In this document: piece after piece, positions 25,959-34,445 of the stretch
How positions within the stretch are numbered: position 1 is the stretch's first letter
Layout of the letters: each line of letters starts with the position of its first letter
Assembly (NCBI GenBank): GCA_963767835.1
Contig: CAVYFY010000006.1
Location: 1-64,000, forward strand
Direction of reading: 5' to 3'
Source: SIAQ01 sp963767835
GTDB lineage: Bacteria; Planctomycetota; Planctomycetia; Gemmatales; Gemmataceae
DNA length: 64,000 bases
Notes under the pieces: model-generated
Databases searched by the model: none
Told to the model about the DNA's origin: nothing
Seen by the model: only the letters and a program-made list of their open reading frames with translations
Made by a program: the position numbers and the translations under genes

Positions 25959-26485
25959 AGCGGCGCTTGCTGTTCCTGATCGGCTACCGCGGCGCGGGCA
26001 AGACCGAAGTTGCCCGCTTGCTGGCCCCGATGGTTGGTTGGACCTGGCTCGACGCGGACGCCGTTCTCGAAGAGCGCCATGGCCAATCGATCCGCCAGAT
26101 CTTTGTCGCGGAGGGAGAAGCCGGCTTCCGTGCCAAGGAATCGGCGCTTTTGCAAGAGTTGTGCGGTTTGAACGATCATGTCATCGCCACTGGCGGCGGC
26201 GTCATTCTGCGCGAAGAAAATCGCGCTGCATTGAAACGCGGTGCCGTCGTCTGGCTTCGAGCGCCCGCCGATGTCCTGTGGCAACGTATTCAAGCGGACG
26301 CCAACACGGCGCAGCGTCGGCCCAACCTTGGGCAAGGCGGCCTGGCGGAAGTCGAGGAAATGCTGCGCGTTCGTGAGCCGCTCTATCAGGCGTGCCAGGA
26401 TTTTGCGGTTGATGTGGCGGAAAGATCGCCGTCGCAGGTCGGCGCCATGATTGCTGACTGGTTTGCCGTTCAGACCTTGAATTGA
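25955..26485 (+). CDS. aroK: Shikimate kinase
   Basis: A 176-residue P-loop kinase that phosphorylates shikimate at the 3-OH with ATP. The Walker A motif GYRGAGKT is at residues 10-17. The shikimate-binding DADAVLE region, the GEAGFRAKE motif and the GGGVILREEN loop are present, and the lid (RRPNLGQ) is seen in the C-terminal half. Its start overlaps the aroDE stop by 4 bp, giving three consecutive pathway activities from one message. It is followed by a palindrome. Confidence 0.95.
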   Translation: MKRRLLFLIGYRGAGKTEVARLLAPMVGWTWLDADAVLEERHGQSIRQIFVAEGEAGFRAKESALLQELCGLNDHVIATGGGVILREENRAALKRGAVVWLRAPADVLWQRIQADANTAQRRPNLGQGGLAEVEEMLRVREPLYQACQDFAVDVAERSPSQVGAMIADWFAVQTLN

Positions 26486-26487
26486 GC

Positions 26488-26549
26488 GTTCAGAGCCCGA
26501 GCACCAAGCGAGGACGGAGAAAAAACCTCGCTTGGCGCTCGGGCTCTGA
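26488..26549. repeat. 25-bp inverted repeat between aroK and scpB
   Basis: The arms TTCAGAGCCCGAGCACCAAG... (26488-26512) and the complementary right arm (26525-26549) differ at one position. It sits between convergent genes and would form a strong bidirectional terminator hairpin. Confidence 0.85.
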
Positions 26550-26552
26550 AAA

Positions 26553-27145
26553 TCAGCGCAACCCCGCGTTCGGCAAATCCTTCAGGCTCTTCAACCCAAA
26601 CATCTGCAAAAACCGCTTCGTCGTGCCGTAGAGCACCGGCCGGCCTAGCGAATCGTCGCGGCCGGTGATTTTGACCAGCCCCTTCTCCATCAGCAGCCTG
26701 AGCGTTTCGCCGCAATGGACGCCGCGTATTCCTTCGATGTCGGCACGCATGATCGGCTGGCGATAGGCGACGATGGCAAGCGTTTCGCGCGAGGCTGCCG
26801 TCAGCTTCAATTCCTGCTGGCTTTTGCGCAGACTCGTCAGCCAGCGGTGATATTCGGGCGCGTCATCAGCTGAAAGCCGCCCGCCAATTCTTCGAGTTCA
26901 AATGCGGAGCCGTCCTGATCGTATAGGTCCTGCAGCTTCGTCAGCCAGCGGCGCACCGTGCTTGCGTCGGCGATGCCGGTGATTTGCACCAACTTGCGCA
27001 GCGGCAACGGCTCATCCGCGATCAACAGCGCCGCTTCGAGCAACGCCAGAGCCGGCGCCCGCGCCAACGGATCGGCCGATCCTCGTTCACCTTCCATATC
27101 GGCTTGCAGGCGGTGGATCAACGCCGGCCGATGATTGCGTGGCAT
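26553..27145 (-). pseudogene. scpB: Segregation and condensation protein B, frameshifted
   Basis: ScpB is the winged-helix subunit of the SMC-ScpAB condensin needed for chromosome segregation. The first part (start about 27145; ALLEAALLIADEPLPLRKL) runs to about 26850 and ends FQLMTRPNITAG. The second continues in another frame from YHRWLTSLRKSQQ through RETLAIVAYRQPIMRADIEG, RPVLYGTTKRFLQMFGL and LKDLP. A single missing base in the CCC run near 26855 restores one frame. The gene is normally essential or important, so a sequence error is plausible. No scpA is visible. Confidence 0.85.
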
Positions 27146-27214
27146 GTGGGCTGATGGTGAAGGCGCGAGCAAACGGGGTGTCCAGCCGCGAAACATTTTC
27201 ATTAGCCCTCGCAA

Positions 27215-27280
27215 GCCCCAGGATAAGCGCAGCGTTCCTGGGGATTCGGACCCCAAGGAACGCTGCGCTTATCCTGGGGC
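27215..27280. repeat. Very long perfect hairpin between divergent scpB and nuoH
   Basis: The 24-bp perfect arms (GCCCCAGGATAAGCGCAGCG... and its complement ending at 27280) continue after a one-base bulge into a further TGGGG/CCCCA stem. Unlike the other palindromes it lies in a divergent promoter region, so it cannot simply be a terminator for both neighbours. Confidence 0.9.
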
Positions 27281-27366
27281 TTAGACTGGCCATTGTTCCA
27301 TCTGAGAAATACAGTAACGCCCATCATACTTCTTGACCAGACGAATGCGGATCAGGAGCCGAGACA

Positions 27367-28659
27367 GTGCTCGATTGGCTGCATGTTTATTGGACCGATT
27401 ACGGGGTTTACCTGATTGCCGTCGTGGCGGCCGGCGCCCTCATCGGCTTCATGCTCGTCAACGCGATCTTCTCCGTTTGGCTGGAACGCAAGGTCGCCGG
27501 CCGAATTCAGGACCGGCTTGGCCCAACGCGCGTCGGCGGCAAGTTCGGCTGGCTGCAAACCCTTGCCGATGGCATGAAGCTACTCGTCAAGGAGGATTCG
27601 ATCCCCGCCGCCGCCGATCAATTCTTCTTCCGCCTTGGCCCCTACATCGCATTGCTAGGTTCCTTCCTCGCCTTCCTCGTCTTGCCGTTCGGCAACGGCG
27701 TCGTCGCCCGCGAAATGAATATCGCCGTCTTCTTCATGCTCGCCGTCATGTCCACCGAAGTCTTCGGCATCATCCTCATCGGCTACGGTTCGGGCAGCAA
27801 GTGGTCCCTCTTCGGCGGCATGCGCGAGGCGGCCCAGATGGTGAGCTATGAAATCCCCATGGCCCTGTGCGTCCTCGTCCCCGTCATCGTCGCCGGCAGC
27901 ATGAATCTCAACGAAATCTCGCTGATGCAACAAAAACGCGGCCTTTTGAGCTGGTTCGTCTTCCACGATCCGTTCACCTTCGCCGCCTTCTGGACCTATT
28001 ACACCTGCGCCATGGCCAGCTGCAAACGCGCCCCCTTCGATCTTGCCGAAGCTGAGAGCGAATTGGTCGCCGGCTTTCATACCGAATATTCCGGATTCCG
28101 CTGGCTGGTGATCTTCATGGCGGAATACGGCAGCATGTTCGCTGTATCCGGCATCGCGGTCATCATGTTCCTGGGCGGTTGGAGCCTCGGCTTACCGTGG
28201 GAGTTGAGCGACGTTTTTACCGGCTGGTTTCACTCGCTCGGGACATCATTTGAGATGGGCGACAGCGGCATAGGCATCATGGCGAACGCCGGATTTTCCA
28301 TCGGCAACGTCATCAACGTGGTCGTTTTCATGGCCAAGGGCTGGATCCTGGTGTTCGTGATGATGTGGGTGCGCTGGACGCTGCCCCGGCTACGCATCGA
28401 CCAGGTGATGATGCTGTGCTTGAAATACCTGGTGCCCATCAGCTGCGTGCTGATGCTGGGAGTGAGCGTGTGGACTCTGGTGGTGCCTGGCTTTGTGCAG
28501 CCTTATATCAGCGGGGGAATCTGTGTAATGTGCGCACTGGCTGCTCTCTGGCTCCTGTTCAAGATGGTGACATTGGCGAAAGCGGCGCCGGGCGCGGGAA
28601 TGCCGGGTATGTGGCGCACCGCGGGATTGCCTGGATATCAAGGCGTGAAGCAAGTGTGA
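27367..28659 (+). CDS. nuoH: NADH-quinone oxidoreductase subunit H
   Basis: A membrane subunit of complex I at the quinone site. It has 430 residues, longer than the typical 320-350 because of extra C-terminal membrane helices. The signature LERKVAGRIQDRLGPTRVG is at about residues 38-56. ADGMKLLVKED, then EAESELVAGFHTEYSG and RLRIDQ near the end of the core, are conserved. The start is GTG 27367 with AGGAG upstream. It opens the cluster H-J-K-L-M-N. Confidence 0.95.
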   Translation: MLDWLHVYWTDYGVYLIAVVAAGALIGFMLVNAIFSVWLERKVAGRIQDRLGPTRVGGKFGWLQTLADGMKLLVKEDSIPAAADQFFFRLGPYIALLGSFLAFLVLPFGNGVVAREMNIAVFFMLAVMSTEVFGIILIGYGSGSKWSLFGGMREAAQMVSYEIPMALCVLVPVIVAGSMNLNEISLMQQKRGLLSWFVFHDPFTFAAFWTYYTCAMASCKRAPFDLAEAESELVAGFHTEYSGFRWLVIFMAEYGSMFAVSGIAVIMFLGGWSLGLPWELSDVFTGWFHSLGTSFEMGDSGIGIMANAGFSIGNVINVVVFMAKGWILVFVMMWVRWTLPRLRIDQVMMLCLKYLVPISCVLMLGVSVWTLVVPGFVQPYISGGICVMCALAALWLLFKMVTLAKAAPGAGMPGMWRTAGLPGYQGVKQV

Positions 28660-28668
28660 TGGATTGCT

Positions 28669-28734
28669 CTCGTTTAGCGCTCGCAGTGAAGCGTCGGGCG
28701 GCCCCGCTGTTCATTGCGGGCGCTAAACGAAAGC
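28669..28734. repeat. Inverted repeat (family C) in the position expected for nuoI
   Basis: TCGTTTAGCGCTCGCAGTGAA (left) pairs with ...GCGGGCGCTAAACGA (right). The repeat occupies most of the 89-bp gap between nuoH and nuoJ, the place where nuoI stands in standard nuo operons. Confidence 0.8.
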
Positions 28735-28748
28735 GAGGAAACGGATCT

Positions 28749-29321
28749 ATGTCGCTGTATGTCTTCTGGTTGCTCGCGATTCTGACCGGCCTGTGCGCCA
28801 TTGCCACGGTCGTGTCGCAGAATATCGTGCGCTCGGCGACCTGGCTTTTGTTCACCCTCGCTGGCACATCCGGCATCTTCTTCCTGCTCGGCGCCGACAT
28901 CGTCGGGGCGATCCAGCTTTTGGTTTATGTTGGCGGCACGATGGTGCTGGTCGTTTTCGGCGTCATGTTGACCGCCCAGGGTCCGTTCATCAGCATGAAA
29001 ACCAGCGGCGCGGAATGGGCGATTTCCATGTTCGCGGGAATCATGCTCTTCGCGGTTCTATGCTTCGGCACACTGGCCTATTCCGAGAAACGCAGCGATG
29101 GCGCCGCGCCCGAGGATCCCCGCGATTCGCGCAACAGCGTAACGCTGGGCCAGGGATTCAGCGGCATGGGCGTGGGGCCAGTCTACAAGAAAACGAAAAT
29201 GGGGCCCGAGCGAGTTCACTACTTGTTGCCGTTCGAGATCGTTTCGGTGCATTTGCTGGTGGTCCTCATCGGCGCCGCCTATCTCGCCCGCGCCAAGAAG
29301 CGAAAAGGGGCTTCCGCATGA
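28749..29321 (+). CDS. nuoJ: NADH-quinone oxidoreductase subunit J
   Basis: A 190-residue membrane subunit of complex I. ATG 28749 gives the usual N-terminus with helices at about residues 3-20 and 28-46. The conserved GADIVGAIQLLVYVGGTMVL (TM3, which carries the pi-bulge in this subunit) is present. The C-terminal helix (VSVHLLVVLIGAAYLA) is preceded by a hydrophilic loop of about 45 residues. It overlaps nuoK by 4 bp (ATGA at 29318). Confidence 0.93.
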   Translation: MSLYVFWLLAILTGLCAIATVVSQNIVRSATWLLFTLAGTSGIFFLLGADIVGAIQLLVYVGGTMVLVVFGVMLTAQGPFISMKTSGAEWAISMFAGIMLFAVLCFGTLAYSEKRSDGAAPEDPRDSRNSVTLGQGFSGMGVGPVYKKTKMGPERVHYLLPFEIVSVHLLVVLIGAAYLARAKKRKGASA

Positions 29322-29626
29322 ATCCGCTCTACGGCTATTTGGTGCTCGGCGCCATCTTGTTCACGTGCGGCGTGATCTGCATGGCGAGCAAGCGCAATGC
29401 CATCGGCGTCTTGATCGGCGTCGAGCTGGTGCTCAACGGGGCGAACATCAACTTCGTCGCCTTCTCACGCTATAATCCCGCCTTCGAGGTGGAAGGGATG
29501 GTCTTTGCTCTGTTTGTGATCGTCATGGCGGCGGGGGAGGCGGCAGTCGCCTTGGCTATTGTCTTGAATTTCTACAACAACCACTCCACCGTGGACGTGG
29601 ATACCGCGGAAGAGTTGAAAGGTTAG
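29318..29626 (+). CDS. nuoK: NADH-quinone oxidoreductase subunit K
   Basis: A 102-residue complex I subunit with three membrane helices. The first core Glu is in GVELVLNGANINF and the second in VMAAGEAAVALAIVLNFY, both conserved in proton-pumping NuoK. Its start overlaps nuoJ, and the nuoL ATG (29630) follows 3 bp after its stop, so all are co-translated. Confidence 0.94.
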   Translation: MNPLYGYLVLGAILFTCGVICMASKRNAIGVLIGVELVLNGANINFVAFSRYNPAFEVEGMVFALFVIVMAAGEAAVALAIVLNFYNNHSTVDVDTAEELKG

Positions 29627-29629
29627 TTG

Positions 29630-32298
29630 ATGCCGGCTTTGACCGAACAACCGGGATTGCTGTTCGTAATTGCCACGCTGCTTCCCCTGGCTTCTTTTGT
29701 GGCATTACTGCTGCTGGGGGCGGTTCGCTGGGGACTACGGCCATACGCCAAGGAAAATCCGGGCGTGGACAGCGTCTACCAATTCCTCGGCGGCGATGTG
29801 CCAGGCGTCGGGCCGGCTTATTGCGCCCAGGCTGCGATCACTCTGGCGTTCATCTGTTGTGCGATCGGCTTCGGCCTCTTCCTCGGCGAAGTCGATGAAA
29901 TGCACGATCTCGAACACAAACTTCAGCATGAAAAGATTGCCCATGACAAGCCGCACGCACATGACGAGCACAACGATCACAAGAAGGAGGAAAAGGCGAA
30001 GGAGGCCAAGCCCAAGGAACAGCCGCAAAATGACGTGGGGCGCTACAATGAGCTCAAACATCACTGGGAAGGCCATGTCGAGTGGGCTCGCATTTTTCCT
30101 GCGTCCACTGCCGATGCCGGGAGCGGCTCCATTCTCACCGTTGGCTTCCGTATCGACATGCTCGCCGCCGTCATGTTCGTCATGGTCACCTTCATCGCCA
30201 GCCTGATCCATCTCTTCTCGATCGGCTACATGTCGGACGAATTGCAGAAAACCGTGGAGGACCATGAAGTCCACACCGCGCACGGCCATTATGAGCGGCG
30301 CGGCCGCTATGGCCGATTCTTCATGTTCTTGTCGCTCTTTTGCTTCTCGATGCTGAACCTGGTGCTCGCGGACAACCTGTTCCAGATTTTCGTGAGCTGG
30401 GAACTGGTCGGCATCTGCTCATTCCTGCTGATCGGCTTCTATTTCGAGCGGACCAGCGCATCCAATGCCGCCAACAAGGCATTCATCACCAATCGCATCG
30501 GCGACGCCGGCTTCATCATAGGATTGATGATCATCTGGACCTATTTCGGCACCTTCAATTTCGAGGAGATTTTTGGCCGCATTCGCTGTCCAGAAAGTGA
30601 CTCGCATGGAGAAATCAAGGTAGCGGGCAAGCCGGCGCTGAGCACCATTGTCCGCGCCCGCACGGAAGGCCCCGAGGTCAAAGGGCGGCTCGCGGTGACG
30701 CTTGATCCTGCCGGCGATGTGGCCGTGATTTTCCCGCGTGTATGGGTCATGGACGAGAAGGACGCCGACCATTTCCATGGCCCAAGAGCGAAGATGAAGC
30801 TCGCCGTTAGTCCGGGGTCCCATGATTACGGTTTCATCCCCTACTGGATGCTAGTTGCCGCGGGTCTGGGAATCTTCATCGGCTGCATGGGGAAGTCGGC
30901 GCAGTTCCCGCTGCAAGTCTGGCTTCCCGACGCGATGGAAGGCCCGACGCCGGTCAGCGCCCTCATCCATGCCGCGACGATGGTCGCCGCCGGCGTCTAT
31001 CTCGTGGGGCGAGTCTATCCGCTCTTCACACCGGAGGCGCTGCTGACGATCGCATACGTGGGCGGCATCACGCTCTTCGTCGCCGCCACCGTGGCCGTGG
31101 TCATGACCGACATCAAGAAGGTGCTCGCCTATTCGACGGTCAGCCAGCTTGGCTACATGATGCTGGCGATGGGCGTCGGCGCCTGGGCGCGGGCCTATTG
31201 CACCTGTTGACCCATGCGTTCTTCAAGGCTCTTCTCTTCCTTGGGTCAGGCAGCGTCATCTATGGTTGCCATCACCAGCAGGACATGCTGAAGATGGGCG
31301 GGCTCTACCCGAAGATGAAGGTCACCGCCCTGACGATGCTCGTCGGCGTCTTGGCCATTGCGGGGACACCGTTTTTTTCCGGCTGGTACAGCAAGGACGA
31401 GATTCTCGCCGGTGCTTTCGGGCACGCTACCGTGCACCGGGAGCATTTCCTTCTGTTTTTGTTGCCGCTGGTAACGGCGGGGATCACGACGTTTTATATG
31501 TTTCGCATGTGGTTCATGACATTCACCGGCCAGCCGCGCGATGAGCATGTTCACGAGCATGCCCACGAATCGCCGTGGATGATGACGACGCCGCTGGTTC
31601 TGCTGGCGATCATGAGCGTGTGCGTGGCCTGGGGCTGGCCGCTGCACCTGCCGGAGGAAAGTTGGCTCGGGCAGCAGTTGCAGCAACACAGCCAGCCGAA
31701 ATTGATCACGCCCGGCGAAGCCATTCACCCTGGCGAGGCCGGTCATCCTGAAGGGGAAGAGCATGCCCATTCCCACAAGGTGGATGTGGATTTCGCCAAA
31801 GAGACTCAGGCCGCTCACGAAAATAGCTCCGTCGTTGGGTATATCACCTTTGCGGTGGTACTGATCGGCCTGGCGTTCGCGGTGGTGATGTACTACCGTC
31901 GCGATCTCGATCCCGCCGATGCCGCCGAGCAGTTCCCGGGCGTGCACGCGTTCCTCATCCACAAATGGTACTTCGACGAGGTCTACAGCGCCCTGATCGT
32001 CCGGCCCGGCCTGGCGATCGCCCACTGGTGCCGCGCTTTCGATGGTTCGGTCATCGACGGGTTCGTCAATTTCCTGGGCCGGTTCAATGTCAATGTGTCC
32101 GCATGGAGCGGCCGGTTTGACCGTGGCATCATCGATGGCTCGGTCAATCTGCTGGCTGATGTGTCATACGCCATCGGCGCCTGGCTGCGCAACTTGCAGA
32201 CGGGCTACTTGCGGAGTTATGTGTTGTTCCTGGCCCTGTCCGCGATAGCGGTGGGCATGCTGCTTTACGCCTGGGCGACGACGCTTGGCGCCCAATGA
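29630..32298 (+). pseudogene. nuoL: NADH-quinone oxidoreductase subunit L, one apparent frameshift
   Basis: The largest antiporter-like subunit of complex I. Part one (29630 to about 31190) contains SWELVGICSFLLIGF, and FPLQVWLPDAMEGPTPVSAL. Part two (to 32298) begins HLLTHAFFKALLFLGSGSVI. The two fuse cleanly if one G is added near 31188, so an indel error is likely. Unusual for NuoL is a His/Lys/Glu-rich hydrophilic insert (about residues 88-145, HDKPHAHDEHNDHKKEEK) and a second His-rich loop (about 31540-31800). The C-terminal lateral helix region is present. Confidence 0.9.
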
Positions 32299-32338
32299 TT
32301 GATGCCGCTTGCGGCGTTGGTAATACGAGATTGCTTCC

Positions 32339-34378
32339 ATGAATATCGAAACCGACCTGATCTGGATGTCCCTATGCATCTTTGTCCCCACCATTTTCGC
32401 ACTGGGCTTGCTCTTCTTTCCTAAGGGCAGCGAAGAGGGGATGCGCTGGTGGTCGCTCTTCGGCACCGCGGTCACGTTCCTCATCAGCGCGTGCATCTTC
32501 ATCAACTATCTCGGCATGCTCGACCGCAATCGTGACAATGACGCGGGCAAAGTCGAGTTGAATCGGACCGGTCGGAGTTCGTCGCTGGCGGAGCGTGCCA
32601 AGAAAGCGGACGCGGATTTCTTCAAGGACGGGAACGCCCTCAAAGAACCCGACGATCAGCTCGCCCGCTATCCCTGGATCAGCAGTTTCAACATCGATTA
32701 CTACATCGGCATCGACGGCATCAGCATGGCGCTGATCCTGCTGACCACCGTTCTGTTTTTCCTTTCGATGATCGCGAGTTGGGGCATCGAGAAGCACGTC
32801 AAGGGCTATTGCATGCTCTTTTTGATCCTGGAGACCGGCGTGCTGGGGACCTTCTTCGCGCTCGATTTCTTCCTCTTTTACATCTTCTGGGAAGTCATGC
32901 TGCTGCCGATGTATTTCCTCATCGGCATCTGGGGCGGGCCACGCCGCGAATATGCCGCCATCAAGTTTTTCCTGTACACGCTTTTCGGCAGCGTGTTCAT
33001 CCTGATCGCCTTGCTCGGCTTCTACTTCACCGACGTGCAGGACTTCGTGCACAAGGAAAAGGTCAGCATGGCTCAGGACCGCTATCCAGATCTGCAAAAG
33101 GAAAAGCAAAAGCTCGAGGCGGCAGCCAAGGCGCCCGCGGCAAAGGAAAAAGAAAAGAAAAACGAGAAGAACAACACCAAACCGCTGACGCCCGAAGAGC
33201 TGGCCGACAAGGCAGTGAAGAAGCAACTCGAACTGGAGCAAAAAGCCCAGGTGCATAGCTTCGATCTGCTCGTTCTGTCCCGTGCGGGCATGGCGGCCAT
33301 GCAATGGAACCGGCTCGGGGACCCGAACGACCCGGACCCCTCTAAGGCGGCTCTCGCCATGGCCGCGCGCGATAAATTCACTCGGGAATTCGCTGAGCAG
33401 CGCAAGAAGGATGGCGTGTCCACCAGCGCTGAAGCGGTCCGGGATCGTTTTGAAAAACAGGCGTTCTTTACGCAGACGTTTCAGATCGTTATGTTCATCT
33501 TCCTGTTCGTCGGCTTCGCGATCAAGGTCCCGGTCTTTCCGTTCCATACCTGGTTGCCCGACGCCCACGTCGAGGCGCCGACGCCGATCAGCATGATCCT
33601 CGCGGGCATTCTGCTGAAACTGGGCGGCTACGGCATCATTCGGATCGCCTATCCGCTCTGTCCGTGGGCGGCCCATTACCTGGCCTGGATCATCTGCGTT
33701 TTTGCCATGATCAACATCGTCTACGGCGCCTTCGCGGCCATGGCACAGACCGATTTCAAAAAATTGGTCGCCTATAGCTCGATCAGCCACATGGGCTACG
33801 TCATCCTCGGCATCGCCGTCTGGCAAGACATTGGCTCGCAATATTGGGTCTGGGGCATGAACGGCGCCATGTATCAAATGATCGCGCACGGCATCAGCTC
33901 GGCCGGCATGTTCTTCTGCGTCGGAGTCATCTACGACCGCGCCCATCACCGCAACCTCGACAACTTCCGCGGCCTGAACGAGCCGATGCCCCTCTACGGC
34001 GGCATCAGCGCCATCATCTTCTTCGCCGCCCTTGGCCTGCCCGGCCTGTGCGGGTTCGTCGGCGAGTTCTTCGTGATCCTGTCCACCTGGAATTTCTCGA
34101 CCCCCGATTTTCCGAACGCCGGCAAGGTGTTCGCGGTGCTGGCCGCCCTCACCGTCGTCATCACGGCAGCATATATCCTCTGGACGCTGCAGCGCGTCTA
34201 CCTCGGCACCAACCCGGCATACAAGGATTACAAAGATATCACCGTGCGCGAGCTCTTGTGCGCCATCCCGCTGGTGATCCTGGCGGTGGTGCTCGGCATA
34301 TTCCCGATGCTGGTCCTGCAATGGATGGAGCCGCACGTGACCGGCCTGGTTGATACGCTGGTGCGGGCGAAGATGTGA
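32339..34378 (+). CDS. nuoM: NADH-quinone oxidoreductase subunit M
   Basis: A 679-residue antiporter-like complex I subunit, well over the usual 490-530. The conserved core is clear: IGIDGISMALILLT, FYIFWEVMLLPMYFLIGIWGG (with the key TM5 Glu), FPFHTWLPDAHVEAPTPISMILAGILLKLGGYG and SHMGYVILG. The extra length is a charged insertion of about 150 residues (about residues 235-380) rich in Lys, Glu and Ala (KEKEKKNEKNN) between two helices. The frame is intact. It is followed by a family C palindrome and nuoN. Confidence 0.94.
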   Translation: MNIETDLIWMSLCIFVPTIFALGLLFFPKGSEEGMRWWSLFGTAVTFLISACIFINYLGMLDRNRDNDAGKVELNRTGRSSSLAERAKKADADFFKDGNALKEPDDQLARYPWISSFNIDYYIGIDGISMALILLTTVLFFLSMIASWGIEKHVKGYCMLFLILETGVLGTFFALDFFLFYIFWEVMLLPMYFLIGIWGGPRREYAAIKFFLYTLFGSVFILIALLGFYFTDVQDFVHKEKVSMAQDRYPDLQKEKQKLEAAAKAPAAKEKEKKNEKNNTKPLTPEELADKAVKKQLELEQKAQVHSFDLLVLSRAGMAAMQWNRLGDPNDPDPSKAALAMAARDKFTREFAEQRKKDGVSTSAEAVRDRFEKQAFFTQTFQIVMFIFLFVGFAIKVPVFPFHTWLPDAHVEAPTPISMILAGILLKLGGYGIIRIAYPLCPWAAHYLAWIICVFAMINIVYGAFAAMAQTDFKKLVAYSSISHMGYVILGIAVWQDIGSQYWVWGMNGAMYQMIAHGISSAGMFFCVGVIYDRAHHRNLDNFRGLNEPMPLYGGISAIIFFAALGLPGLCGFVGEFFVILSTWNFSTPDFPNAGKVFAVLAALTVVITAAYILWTLQRVYLGTNPAYKDYKDITVRELLCAIPLVILAVVLGIFPMLVLQWMEPHVTGLVDTLVRAKM

Positions 34379-34390
34379 TACCCGTGTTTG

Positions 34391-34434
34391 CGTTTAGCGT
34401 TCGCATGGCGCCCTGCGAACGCTCACCGTAAACG
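34391..34434. repeat. Inverted repeat (family C) between nuoM and nuoN
   Basis: CGTTTAGCGTTCGCATGGCG pairs with CCTGCGAACGCTCACCGTAAACG. The right arm is interrupted by an extra 'caccg', so this copy is less perfect than its relatives. It lies inside the nuo operon, which argues against a strong terminator role. Confidence 0.75.
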
Positions 34435-34445
34435 GTGAGAGCCTC

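Noticed and set aside
28660..28748. A hidden nuoI gene between nuoH and nuoJ
   Set aside because: The gap is only 89 bp and is filled by a palindrome; no CxxCxxCxxxC ferredoxin motif occurs in any frame nearby.
32372..34336. A 654-codon open frame antisense to nuoM
   Set aside because: It is the complement of a GC-rich coding gene with clear family motifs; its own sequence is low complexity (His/Asp/Glu runs) with no domain.
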